This document shows positions 1 through 5,434 of a stretch of DNA of 8,366 nucleotides, piece by piece (the stretch's first letter is position 1; every line of letters begins with the position of its first letter). The stretch is taken from positions 1-8,366 of the forward strand of contig DJHY01000275.1 in NCBI GenBank assembly GCA_002433335.1, given 5' to 3'. The position numbers were made by a program, and so were the translations under genes. Origin of the DNA: Rhodospirillaceae bacterium UBA6608 (GTDB taxonomy: Bacteria; Pseudomonadota; Alphaproteobacteria; Rhodospirillales_A; Casp-alpha2). The notes beneath the pieces were generated by a model. The model ran no database searches. It had not been told where the DNA came from and worked only from the letters and a program-made list of their open reading frames with translations.

Positions 1-366
1 GTAGCAGCTAAACGGGCGCCAAAAACGGGGGCAAAGCCTGCCGCGAAAAAAGCGGCGGTGAAGAAGCCGGTCGCTAAGAAGCCCGCGGCTAAGAAGCCTG
101 CGGCCAAGAAAGCAGCGGCCAAGAAAGCAGCGGCCAAGCCCGCGGCGAAGAAGGTCGCGGCGAAACCGGCCGCGAAGAAACCCGCGGCCAAGAAGCCTGC
201 TGCAAAGAAGGCGGCTGCCAAGCCTGCGGCTAAGAAGCCTGCTGCCAAGAAAGCAGCGGCAAAGCCCGCAGCCAAAAAGCCCGCGGCCAAGAAAGCCGCT
301 GCCAAGCCTGCACCGAAAAAGGCCGCGGCCAAGCCGAAAAAGGCTGCCGCCAAAAAATCCAAGAAA
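1..366 (+). repeat. Imperfect short repeats encoding AAKK/AAAKP units
   Basis: The DNA is built from degenerate units based on GCGGCCAAGAA and AAGCCTGCGGC, repeated throughout at multiples of 3 bp. Synonymous changes (GCG/GCC/GCT/GCA for Ala) break up perfect identity, although several stretches of 15 bp or more recur. The units keep the reading frame, so gain or loss of units would change the length of the tail without breaking the gene. Confidence 0.7.
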
Positions 367-369
367 TAA
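1..369 (+). CDS. Histone H1-like Lys/Ala/Pro-repeat protein, C-terminal part (5' end outside window)
   Basis: The frame is open from the first base of the window to the TAA at 367-369, giving 122 codons with no upstream stop, so the gene is cut by the window edge. A GTG at 58-60 is in frame, but it lies inside the repeat, continues the same composition and has no convincing ribosome binding site, so it is probably an internal Val codon. The visible protein is almost entirely Lys, Ala and Pro, in irregular repeats such as KPAAKKAAAKPAAKK, and ends PKKAAAKKSKK. Such tails bind DNA or polyanions non-specifically and occur in bacterial histone H1-like proteins (the Hc2 and BpH1 type). The same kind of tail also ends phasins of the PhaF type and some DNA topoisomerase I proteins. 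No folded domain is visible here, so the identity of the full protein is open. It converges on the phosphatase gene, 42 bp away. Confidence 0.75.
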   Translation, partial: VAAKRAPKTGAKPAAKKAAVKKPVAKKPAAKKPAAKKAAAKKAAAKPAAKKVAAKPAAKKPAAKKPAAKKAAAKPAAKKPAAKKAAAKPAAKKPAAKKAAAKPAPKKAAAKPKKAAAKKSKK

Positions 370-411
370 CGATTTCAGGGTGACCGGATTTCCCGGCCCG
401 GCGGTGGGTGT
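370..411. other. Convergent 42-bp intergenic spacer, no clear terminator
   Basis: The spacer separates the stop of the histone-like gene (plus strand) from the stop of the phosphatase gene (minus strand). It contains a short CCGG-ATTTC-CCGG inverted repeat. No strong GC stem followed by a T-run is seen on either strand, so an intrinsic terminator cannot be supported. Confidence 0.4.
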
Positions 412-1083
412 TCAATCACCTGCCGTCGGGACCGGCTGTCCTGCTTTGAGGTTCCAGAATAAAACATCGGCTCGGCCCTGATCGATCCGCAATAGCGACG
501 CCGCGCCGGTCGACATCTTGGCGCGCCCTGCAGCCTGATGCGCGGCCAGCCCCTCTGCCGTCATCTCCAGGAAGTAGCGCAGAATTCCGTTCGACGAACA
601 AACCATCGCGATGCCATCCGGCGGAAGCCGATCCGCAAGTTCGGCGGTCAGGTCGGCCACGTTCGCCGTGACGGCCTTGCCGCCGGGCGACCAAGTCGCC
701 GTCGCCGTTGGCCATCGGCTTTCCTTTTCCCAGGCTTGAAGCTCACGTTCGGCCTCGGGGCCGAAACGGGCGACGATTTCGGCGTCGCTCAAACCGCCCC
801 AGGAGCCATAATCGATTTCCGTTAACCTGCGGTCGATCTCGATCTCGGCGGCGTTCGGCAACTCCAATCCTTCGCGGATCAGGGTCGCGTGGCGGCGCGT
901 TCGCTGCAACGGTCCGGCGATGAATAGGTCCGGTTTGATCCCCGCAGTCTTCAGGGCTGTGGCCATCGTGCGGGCCTGGTTCTCGCCTTCGTCGGTCAGG
1001 GACAAATCTTCGTTGGCGCCGACGCGCACCGGCGTTTGATCGCTGGTGAAGGTATTGCCGTGACGGACAAGCAGCAGCTTCAT
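412..1083 (-). CDS. Histidine phosphatase (phosphoglycerate mutase-like) family protein with Asn at the second His position
   Basis: This 223-residue protein opens with LLLVRHGNT, in which R7-H8-G9 is the family's phosphate-binding motif and H8 the residue that becomes phosphorylated. R61 in GPLQRTRR is the usual phosphate-pocket arginine, and E89 in RLTEIDYG fits the acid/base glutamate. The usual SHG motif near the C-terminus reads S164-N165-G166 (CSSNGILRYF), so the second histidine is Asn; the codon on the minus strand is AAC. This may alter catalysis, though Asn at this site is, from memory, a recurring variant. The gene follows the kdsB-like gene in the same operon: the upstream stop and this start share one base in TGATG, which suggests translational coupling, and the ATG has only a weak ribosome binding site. 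A role as phosphatase on the sugar-phosphate precursor of the CMP-sugar is plausible but inferred; the substrate is unknown. Confidence 0.85.
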   Translation of the reverse strand: MKLLLVRHGNTFTSDQTPVRVGANEDLSLTDEGENQARTMATALKTAGIKPDLFIAGPLQRTRRHATLIREGLELPNAAEIEIDRRLTEIDYGSWGGLSDAEIVARFGPEAERELQAWEKESRWPTATATWSPGGKAVTANVADLTAELADRLPPDGIAMVCSSNGILRYFLEMTAEGLAAHQAAGRAKMSTGAASLLRIDQGRADVLFWNLKAGQPVPTAGD

Positions 1084-1895
1084 CAGCGCGCGGATCCCGT
1101 GCCGTCGTAGGCGGTCAGCAGCTCGCCTTCGCTGAGGATCAGCTTCTCGGCGGCGGCTTGGTCGGCGGGGCTATCGACGGACCAATGCGTCCGCCCCCGA
1201 TAGTCGACCGGTACGACGCGGATGGGAATGCCGTTTTCCAGGGCGCGCAGCTGCTCCAATCCCTCGGTCCGCTCAAGCACCCCTTCGGGCAGGGCGACTA
1301 AGTCGGCCAGGGTGTCGCGGCGATAACCGTAAATGCCGATGTGGCGATAGACGGGGGCTTCGGCGCGGCGACGGAACGGGATCACGGCTTTCGAGAAATA
1401 AAGGGCGTTGAACTTGGTATCGAGCACCACCGTCGTGCCGCTGGCGGGGCTGGTCTTCTTGTGTTCCTCCAGGGCCGCTAATTGCCCGTCATCCAGGGCG
1501 ACCGCCGGGGTGGCGATTTTGACGTCCGGGTCGGCGAAGGCCTGGGCCACCGCGCCGACGACCCAAGGCGGGGTCAGAACGGCGTCGCCCTGCAGGTTGA
1601 TGATCACGTCCGGCGGGGTCGCCATGGCGGCGGCGGCGGCATGGGCGCGCTCGGTCCCGTTGCGGCATTCCGCCGGGGTCATGACCGCTTCCGCGCCGAA
1701 GGCTTCGGCGGCTTCGGCGATGCGGTCGTCGTCGGTCGCGATGCACACGCTGTCGACGCCCTCGGCGGCCAGCGCCAGGGCCCAGACGCGCTGCACCATG
1801 GGAACGCCGGCGACGGGGGCCAGCGGCTTTCCGGGGAAACGGGTCGACCCCCAACGGGCGGGAATCACAACGACGGTTTTCAAACCTTGGGACAT
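1083..1895 (-). CDS. kdsB: KdsB-like CMP-Kdo synthetase (3-deoxy-manno-octulosonate cytidylyltransferase family)
   Basis: KdsB activates Kdo with CTP to give CMP-Kdo for lipopolysaccharide or capsule assembly in the cytoplasm. This 270-residue protein is slightly longer than the usual 245-255. It has the N-terminal nucleotide-binding signature VIPARWGSTRFPGKPL (10-25), IATDDDRI (52-59), an NGTER motif (79-83; SGTER in Escherichia coli), LYFSKAVIPF (165-174), YRHIGIYGYR (183-192), EGLEQLR (211-217) and SVDSPAD (239-245). D104 and D241 match the magnesium-binding aspartates. The metal loop, normally QGDEP, reads Q102-G103-D104-A105-V106, so the Glu and Pro are replaced. The ATG at 1893-1895 was chosen because AAGGAGAA lies 7 bases before it (reading the minus strand) and the protein signature starts right after it. 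The divergence could mean a related substrate (8-amino-Kdo or another nonulosonic or octulosonic acid) or a second, specialised copy. Enzyme class is secure; exact sugar is not. Confidence 0.85.
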   Translation of the reverse strand: MSQGLKTVVVIPARWGSTRFPGKPLAPVAGVPMVQRVWALALAAEGVDSVCIATDDDRIAEAAEAFGAEAVMTPAECRNGTERAHAAAAAMATPPDVIINLQGDAVLTPPWVVGAVAQAFADPDVKIATPAVALDDGQLAALEEHKKTSPASGTTVVLDTKFNALYFSKAVIPFRRRAEAPVYRHIGIYGYRRDTLADLVALPEGVLERTEGLEQLRALENGIPIRVVPVDYRGRTHWSVDSPADQAAAEKLILSEGELLTAYDGTGSAR

Positions 1896-1901
1896 GCTTG
1901 T

Positions 1902-1909
1902 TCTCCTTG
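1902..1909 (-). promoter_or_regulatory. Ribosome binding site of the kdsB-like gene
   Basis: On the minus strand an AAGGAGAA sequence stands about 7 bases before the ATG at 1895. It decides the start: the reading frame stays open for another 450 bases upstream, but that extension has no KdsB homology and overlaps the divergent gene. Confidence 0.75.
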
Positions 1910-2025
1910 GCCTTCTTTCTATGTCAGGCCAGGGGCCGGTACAACCGCCGAGGCGGCATGCTCCGCCATGGAAAAATTGCGATCCCAACCTGCGACGGCA
2001 TAAGGTAGGGGGACATGCCGCCCGT

Positions 2026-2032
2026 GGGAGGA
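2026..2032 (+). promoter_or_regulatory. Ribosome binding site of the 18-codon leader ORF
   Basis: GGGAGGA is a near-perfect anti-16S match placed 10 bases before the ATG at 2043. It has no other gene to serve, because the SDR start at 2096 has its own GGAGG. That is the main argument for the leader ORF being translated. Confidence 0.5.
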
Positions 2033-2042
2033 CGAAACCGAC

Positions 2043-2099
2043 ATGTTGAATTTTCACGCTGATTGCCTTGCTGATTGCCTTACTGGAGGCACCTCGTGA
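2043..2099 (+). CDS. Putative 18-residue leader peptide, stop overlapping the SDR start
   Basis: The ORF starts with ATG at 2043, reads MLNFHADCLADCLTGGTS and ends with TGA at 2097-2099. The TGA overlaps the GTG start of the downstream SDR gene (GTGA at 2096-2099), the classic arrangement for translational coupling. A strong GGGAGGA stands 10 bases upstream. The SDR ribosome binding site GGAGG (2085-2089) lies inside the leader's Gly-Gly codons, so ribosomes translating the leader would cover or expose it. Residues 6-13 are a perfect duplication of Ala-Asp-Cys-Leu encoded by a 12-bp tandem repeat. Two Cys codons in 18 are unusual and might respond to charged tRNA-Cys supply, but no terminator hairpin supports classical attenuation. 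No homologue is recognised. A chance ORF remains possible; the shared stop/start and strong binding site favour translation. Confidence 0.5.
   Translation: MLNFHADCLADCLTGGTS
2058..2081 (+). repeat. Perfect 12-bp tandem duplication inside the leader ORF
   Basis: GCTGATTGCCTT occurs twice in direct succession (2058-2069 and 2070-2081), directly before the ACTGGAGG that holds the SDR ribosome binding site. The 12-bp unit preserves the leader frame and encodes ADCL twice. It may be a recent slippage duplication or a two-copy binding site. Confidence 0.85.
2085..2089 (+). promoter_or_regulatory. Ribosome binding site deciding the SDR start at GTG 2096
   Basis: GGAGG ends 6 bases before GTG 2096-2098. 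A TTG at 2075 is in the same frame, but it would place this site inside the coding sequence and add residues before the Rossmann strand, so GTG 2096 is preferred. Confidence 0.7.
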
Positions 2100-2797
2100 C
2101 GCCGGGCCGCGCCTTGATCGTGGGTGCCGGCCCGGGGCTGAGCGCCGCCGTGGCGCGACGCCTGACGGCAGCTGGTTGGGCGGTCGACCTGGCGGCGCGC
2201 GATGCGGGCAAGCTACGGGGTCTGTGCGACGATATCGGCGCGCGGGCCCACGCCTGCGATGCGAGCGACCCGGATCAGGTCGCGGGTCTGTTCGCGGAAC
2301 TGGAACGGGATGGCGGGGCGCCGACCTTCGTCCTTTACAATGCATCCTACCGAGTGCCTGGCCCGGTGACCGAGTTGGACCCGGAAGCGGTCCGTCAGGC
2401 CATCCAGGTCTTGGCCTTCGGCGGATTTCTGGTCGCCCAGCAGGCGGCCAAATGCATGCTGCCTAAAGGTTCGGGGGCGATCTTCTTTACCGGCGCTTCG
2501 GCCAGCGTGAAGGGCTATCCCCGTTCATCCAGCTTCGCCATGGGCAAGTTCGCTTTGCGTGGCCTAGCGCAGAGCCTCGCCCGCGAACTGCATCCGCAGG
2601 GTATCCATGTCGCTCATTTCGTGATCGACGGCGGTATCGCCGCGGAGCATCGCGAAGGCCGACAGAATTCGCCGGAAACACTGGACAAATGGCTGGAGCC
2701 CGACGCCATCGCCGAAACCTATATGGCGATCTTGAACCAGCCGCGCTCGGCCTGGACCTGGGAGGTCGAATTGCGCCCCTGGGTGGAAGCCTTCTAG
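2096..2797 (+). CDS. SDR-fold protein lacking the catalytic tyrosine (Phe in YxxxK)
   Basis: This 233-residue protein has the short-chain dehydrogenase/reductase layout. The first strand and nucleotide loop are ALIVGAGPGLSAA (6-18), an incomplete match to TGxxxGIG because Ser replaces the last Gly. D56 in ACDASD fits the Asp that contacts adenine, and YNAS (81-84) stands for NNAG. FTGASAS (131-137) carries the catalytic-Ser region. The YxxxK motif reads F147-A-M-G-K151, so the catalytic Tyr is Phe while the Lys is kept. This combination resembles the conserved-domain subgroup classical-SDR c10, described (from memory) as having Phe for Tyr and a degenerate glycine motif. It may bind NAD(P) without ordinary dehydrogenase chemistry, or use another acid. 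The stop TAG (2795-2797) is followed immediately by the GTG of the TPR/glycosyltransferase gene, so the two are probably co-translated. Substrate unknown. Confidence 0.85.
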   Translation: MTPGRALIVGAGPGLSAAVARRLTAAGWAVDLAARDAGKLRGLCDDIGARAHACDASDPDQVAGLFAELERDGGAPTFVLYNASYRVPGPVTELDPEAVRQAIQVLAFGGFLVAQQAAKCMLPKGSGAIFFTGASASVKGYPRSSSFAMGKFALRGLAQSLARELHPQGIHVAHFVIDGGIAAEHREGRQNSPETLDKWLEPDAIAETYMAILNQPRSAWTWEVELRPWVEAF

Positions 2798-4207
2798 GTG
2801 GCGGATACGGAGCAACTTTTCGCCCAGGCCGAGGCCGCATGGCGCGGCGGCGATGGCGCAGCGGCGCAGGCTCTGAGCGAACAGGTATTGGCTGCCGACC
2901 CGGGCCACGTCGGGGCTTTGATGATCCTGACCAACCTGCGTTTCGCGGTGAATGACATCGCCGGGGCGCGGCCTTATCTGCAAACGCTGGCCGATCTGAT
3001 GCCGGACGAGGTCATGGTCCGAAACAACCTGGGCCGGTCGATGCTGGCCGACGAAGCGCCGGACCAGGCGGCGCAGGAGTTTCAGGCGGTCCTGGCACGT
3101 GACCCGCAGAACGCGCGTGCCCTGGACGGTCTGGGCATCGCGCGGCATCGCCTGGGCGATTACGAAGGGGCCGCCGATCTGCATCGACGGGCGACGGCAT
3201 CGGACCCTGGCTTCGCCGCCGCCTGGTGCAACCTGGGTATCGCCTGCACGGACCTGGGCCTGTATGCAGCCGGCGCGGCCGCGTTGGATAAAGCCTTGTC
3301 CCTGGACCCGCAGGATCCTCGAACCCGTTTCAACCGCTCGATCCTGTACCTGCTGGACGGTGACTACGCCGCCGGGTGGCCGATGTACGAAGCGCGCCTT
3401 GCTTTCCAATCCATCCAGCCGCCTCCGGGCGCGCGCCTTTGGGCGGGTGAGCCGCTATCGGGCGAGCGGGTGTTGCTGGTGCCGGAACAAGGCTTCGGCG
3501 ATTTCATTCAGTTCGCCCGGTTCATTCCGCTGGTCATTGCGCGGGGTGGACGCCCGGTCCTGGCCACACCCGCCCCGCTGCGGGATTTGTTCGCGGCCCA
3601 GGGTTGGGACGCCGAGATCGCGGATGGCGATGCGTCCGCGCCGCTGTGGTGCCCGATGATGAGCTTGGGGGCCGCGTTGAGCATCGGCCCCGACGATCTG
3701 ACCGGCGCAGCCTATTTGAAGGCGCCGACCGTTGCGGCAGGCGATGGGTTCCGGGTTGGCTTGGCTTGGGCCGGGAATCCAACCCACCGCCGTGATCGAG
3801 AACGAAGCCTTCGCCTCGCCGACCTTGCGCCGGTGCTGGCGGTCTCGGGGGTGCGCTTCGTCAATCTACAGGTCGGCTTGCGTCCCGACGATGCGGCGAT
3901 GCTGGCCGAACGCCCGCAGGTCTTCGCCGAAAGCCCGAGCTTGGCTTCCTATGCCGACACGGCGGCGGTGGTCGCGGGGCTGGACCTTGTGATCAGCGCC
4001 GATACCTCGGTCCTGCATCTGGCCGGGGCCATGGGGTGCCCGGCCTGGGGCTTGTTGCCGAAAGTACCGGACTGGCGTTGGGGCCCGGATGGGGATCGGA
4101 CGGCCTGGAACGACAGCCTGCGCCTGTATCGTCAGGAACGGCGCGGCGATTGGGCCGGTGTGACGGCCAGGGTCGTGGATGATTTATCCAAATTGGCGGC
4201 GGATTAG
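2798..4207 (+). CDS. TPR protein with C-terminal GT-B (glycosyltransferase 9-like) domain
   Basis: This 469-residue protein starts with GTG directly after the SDR stop codon; GGAAG at 2785-2789 is a modest ribosome binding site. Residues about 3-205 form roughly five or six tetratricopeptide repeats. The clearest are QAAQEFQAVLARDPQN (90-105), DYEGAADLHRRATASDP (121-137) and YAAGAAALDKALSLDP (156-171). The rest resembles a heptosyltransferase-like GT-B fold: VPEQGFGDFIQFARF (228-242), LAWAGNPTHRRDRERSL (322-338, an interdomain nucleotide-side motif), and DLVISADTSVLHLAGAMG (396-413), the usual donor-binding helix of the GT9 family. DWRWG (425-429) and RLYRQERRGDW (442-452) are typical of this TPR-fused family in alphaproteobacteria. 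No signal peptide or membrane segment is seen, so it is cytoplasmic. TPRs likely recruit a protein or glycan acceptor. Donor and acceptor are unknown; protein O-glycosylation or surface-polysaccharide transfer are both possible. It converges on zur with a 4-bp overlap of stop codons. Confidence 0.82.
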   Translation: MADTEQLFAQAEAAWRGGDGAAAQALSEQVLAADPGHVGALMILTNLRFAVNDIAGARPYLQTLADLMPDEVMVRNNLGRSMLADEAPDQAAQEFQAVLARDPQNARALDGLGIARHRLGDYEGAADLHRRATASDPGFAAAWCNLGIACTDLGLYAAGAAALDKALSLDPQDPRTRFNRSILYLLDGDYAAGWPMYEARLAFQSIQPPPGARLWAGEPLSGERVLLVPEQGFGDFIQFARFIPLVIARGGRPVLATPAPLRDLFAAQGWDAEIADGDASAPLWCPMMSLGAALSIGPDDLTGAAYLKAPTVAAGDGFRVGLAWAGNPTHRRDRERSLRLADLAPVLAVSGVRFVNLQVGLRPDDAAMLAERPQVFAESPSLASYADTAAVVAGLDLVISADTSVLHLAGAMGCPAWGLLPKVPDWRWGPDGDRTAWNDSLRLYRQERRGDWAGVTARVVDDLSKLAAD

Positions 4208-4626
4208 GACGCGGCGGCCCGGCGGGCGCAATCGGGGCAACGGCCCTTCATTTCCACTTTGACGTCGTCGACGGTAAAGCCCTGCTCGCGGGCCCGTCCG
4301 GCCAGATGCTTTTCGCAGGCATCCAGGTGAACCTCCATCGTGCGGCCGCAATCGGTGCAGATCAGAAATCCGGTGGCATGGTCATGGGGCCCGTGATCGC
4401 AATGAACGAAGGCGTTCAGGCTTTCGATCCGGTGGGCCAGACCCAAAGAGATCAGCTTGTCCAAGGCGCGGTAGATGGTCAGGGGGGCCTTCATCCCGGC
4501 CTTGCGGATGTTCGGCAGGTTGAGAATTTCGTAGGCCGTCAGCGGTTTGTCCGTGCCTTGCAAGGCGGACAGAACCGTGTCCTGGTTCCGGGTCAGGGAT
4601 GGGCTTTCCGCCGCAGCCTTAGCCAT
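4204..4626 (-). CDS. zur: Zinc uptake regulator Zur (Fur family)
   Basis: Zur is a dimeric repressor that binds operators of zinc-uptake genes when zinc-loaded. The 140-residue protein has an N-terminal winged helix (about 10-70, with MKAPLTIYRALDKLISLGL as recognition region) and a C-terminal dimerisation domain. Both zinc sites align with Escherichia coli Zur: structural C90/C93 and C130/C133, and sensor residues H65, C76, H83 and E98, with matching spacings. C76 and the HDH segment argue for Zur rather than Fur. The ATG at 4626 is preceded by GGAG (4636-4639) 9 bases upstream, and the gene overlaps the end of znuB by 8 bp, so it is co-transcribed with znuCB and probably autoregulated through the operator near 6459. 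Its TAA and the TAG of the convergent TPR gene share bases 4204-4207, leaving no room for a terminator between them. Confidence 0.93.
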   Translation of the reverse strand: MAKAAAESPSLTRNQDTVLSALQGTDKPLTAYEILNLPNIRKAGMKAPLTIYRALDKLISLGLAHRIESLNAFVHCDHGPHDHATGFLICTDCGRTMEVHLDACEKHLAGRAREQGFTVDDVKVEMKGRCPDCARRAAAS

Positions 4627-5434
4627 TGTTCGTTTCTCCGCCTGCCGTTAAGCCTTTCCAAGGTAGCAGACCGGCCAGGAACAGCACCAGCGCCGCGACC
4701 ACGATGGTCGGGCCGGCGGGGGTGTCGGCGGAAACCGCGGCCCCTAGGCCCAGGGCAACGGCCAGCGCGCCGATCCCGGCGGCGGTCATGGCCATGGTTT
4801 CCGGCGTGTTGGCAATGCGTCGCGCAGCGGCGGCGGGAATGATCAGCAGGGCGGTGATCAGCAGGATCCCGACGATCTTCATGGCGATGGCGATCACCCC
4901 GGCCAACAGCAGCATGAAGATCAGGCGTTGGCGCGCGGGCTTCATGCCTTCGGCGGCGGCCACGTCCGGGGCTACGGTCGCGGCCAACAGGGGGCGCCAA
5001 ATCTTGATCAGGATCGCGACGATCACCAATCCGCCGCCCCAGATTAGGATCAGGTCTTCCGTGCCGACGGCCAGAATGTCGCCGAACAGATAGCCGAACA
5101 GGTCCAGGCGCAAGCCGGTCATGAAGCCCATGACGACCAAGCCGATGGCCAGGGCCGAATGGGACAGCAACCCCAACAGCGTATCGGTCGCAAGCCCGCC
5201 GCGCCGTTCCAACGCCAACAAGGCCAGGGCGACCAGGACCGCGACCGTGAACACGCCCAGGGTCGCGTCGATGTCGAAGGCGATCGCCGCCGCCGCGCCC
5301 AACAGGGCCGAATGGGCCATGGTGTCGCCGAAATAGGCCATCCGCCGCCACACCACGAAACAGCCCAAGGGGGCCGCGACCAGGGCGACGCCGATCCCGG
5401 CCAAAGCCGCGCGCAGGATGAAATCACTGACCAT
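4619..5434 (-). CDS. znuB: Zinc ABC transporter permease ZnuB
   Basis: ZnuB forms the inner-membrane channel that receives zinc from ZnuA and is driven by ZnuC. The 271-residue product (usual length about 260-285) is an ABC-3 family permease with seven or eight hydrophobic segments, for example 6-26, 55-75, 90-110, 130-150, 174-200 and 215-255. Family signatures include FVVWRRMAYFGDTMAHSALLG near residues 25-45, with the conserved G-D-x-x-x-H-S pattern, and AMKIVGILLITALLIIPAAAAR in the second half, the likely coupling region. The ATG at 5434 was chosen because the hydrophobic protein starts there and it overlaps the end of znuC by 11 bp, indicating translational coupling; it has no strong ribosome binding site of its own. 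The frame continues upstream to 5722, but that extension is low-complexity antisense-like sequence inside znuC. The ABC-3 family also includes manganese and iron permeases; the zur neighbour makes zinc the likely metal. Confidence 0.92.
   Translation of the reverse strand: MVSDFILRAALAGIGVALVAAPLGCFVVWRRMAYFGDTMAHSALLGAAAAIAFDIDATLGVFTVAVLVALALLALERRGGLATDTLLGLLSHSALAIGLVVMGFMTGLRLDLFGYLFGDILAVGTEDLILIWGGGLVIVAILIKIWRPLLAATVAPDVAAAEGMKPARQRLIFMLLLAGVIAIAMKIVGILLITALLIIPAAAARRIANTPETMAMTAAGIGALAVALGLGAAVSADTPAGPTIVVAALVLFLAGLLPWKGLTAGGETNNG

Larger units (their letters stand above)
1896..2042. promoter_or_regulatory. Divergent control region between kdsB-like gene and leader/SDR gene
   Basis: This region must carry promoters for both directions. 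A weak plus-strand candidate is TTGCGA (1977-1982), a 16-bp spacer and CATAAG (1999-2004), each matching 4 of 6 consensus bases. On the kdsB side the leader RNA contains three mutually pairable blocks, CCGCC (1945-1949), GGCGG (1952-1956) and CCGCC (1963-1967). The middle block could pair with either neighbour. No recognised operator was seen. Confidence 0.35.

Noticed and set aside
58..60. GTG as true start of the histone-like gene
   Set aside because: The same Lys/Ala composition and open frame continue upstream to base 1, so it is most likely an internal Val codon.
1..366. CRISPR-like or satellite repeat array
   Set aside because: Units are coding, irregular in length and have no unique spacers; they reflect the repetitive Lys/Ala protein.
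1408..2049. Plus-strand frame opposite kdsB
   Set aside because: It is a low-complexity shadow of the kdsB-like gene and lacks a ribosome binding site or family motifs.
1083..2345. A 420-codon minus-strand frame extending the kdsB-like gene upstream of 1895
   Set aside because: The first 150 residues are Arg/Pro-rich antisense-like sequence overlapping the SDR gene; KdsB homology and a strong ribosome binding site both start at the ATG at 1895.
2564..3409. A 281-codon minus-strand frame
   Set aside because: It lies opposite the SDR and TPR genes, has no recognisable domain, and its length is expected from high-GC third-position bias.
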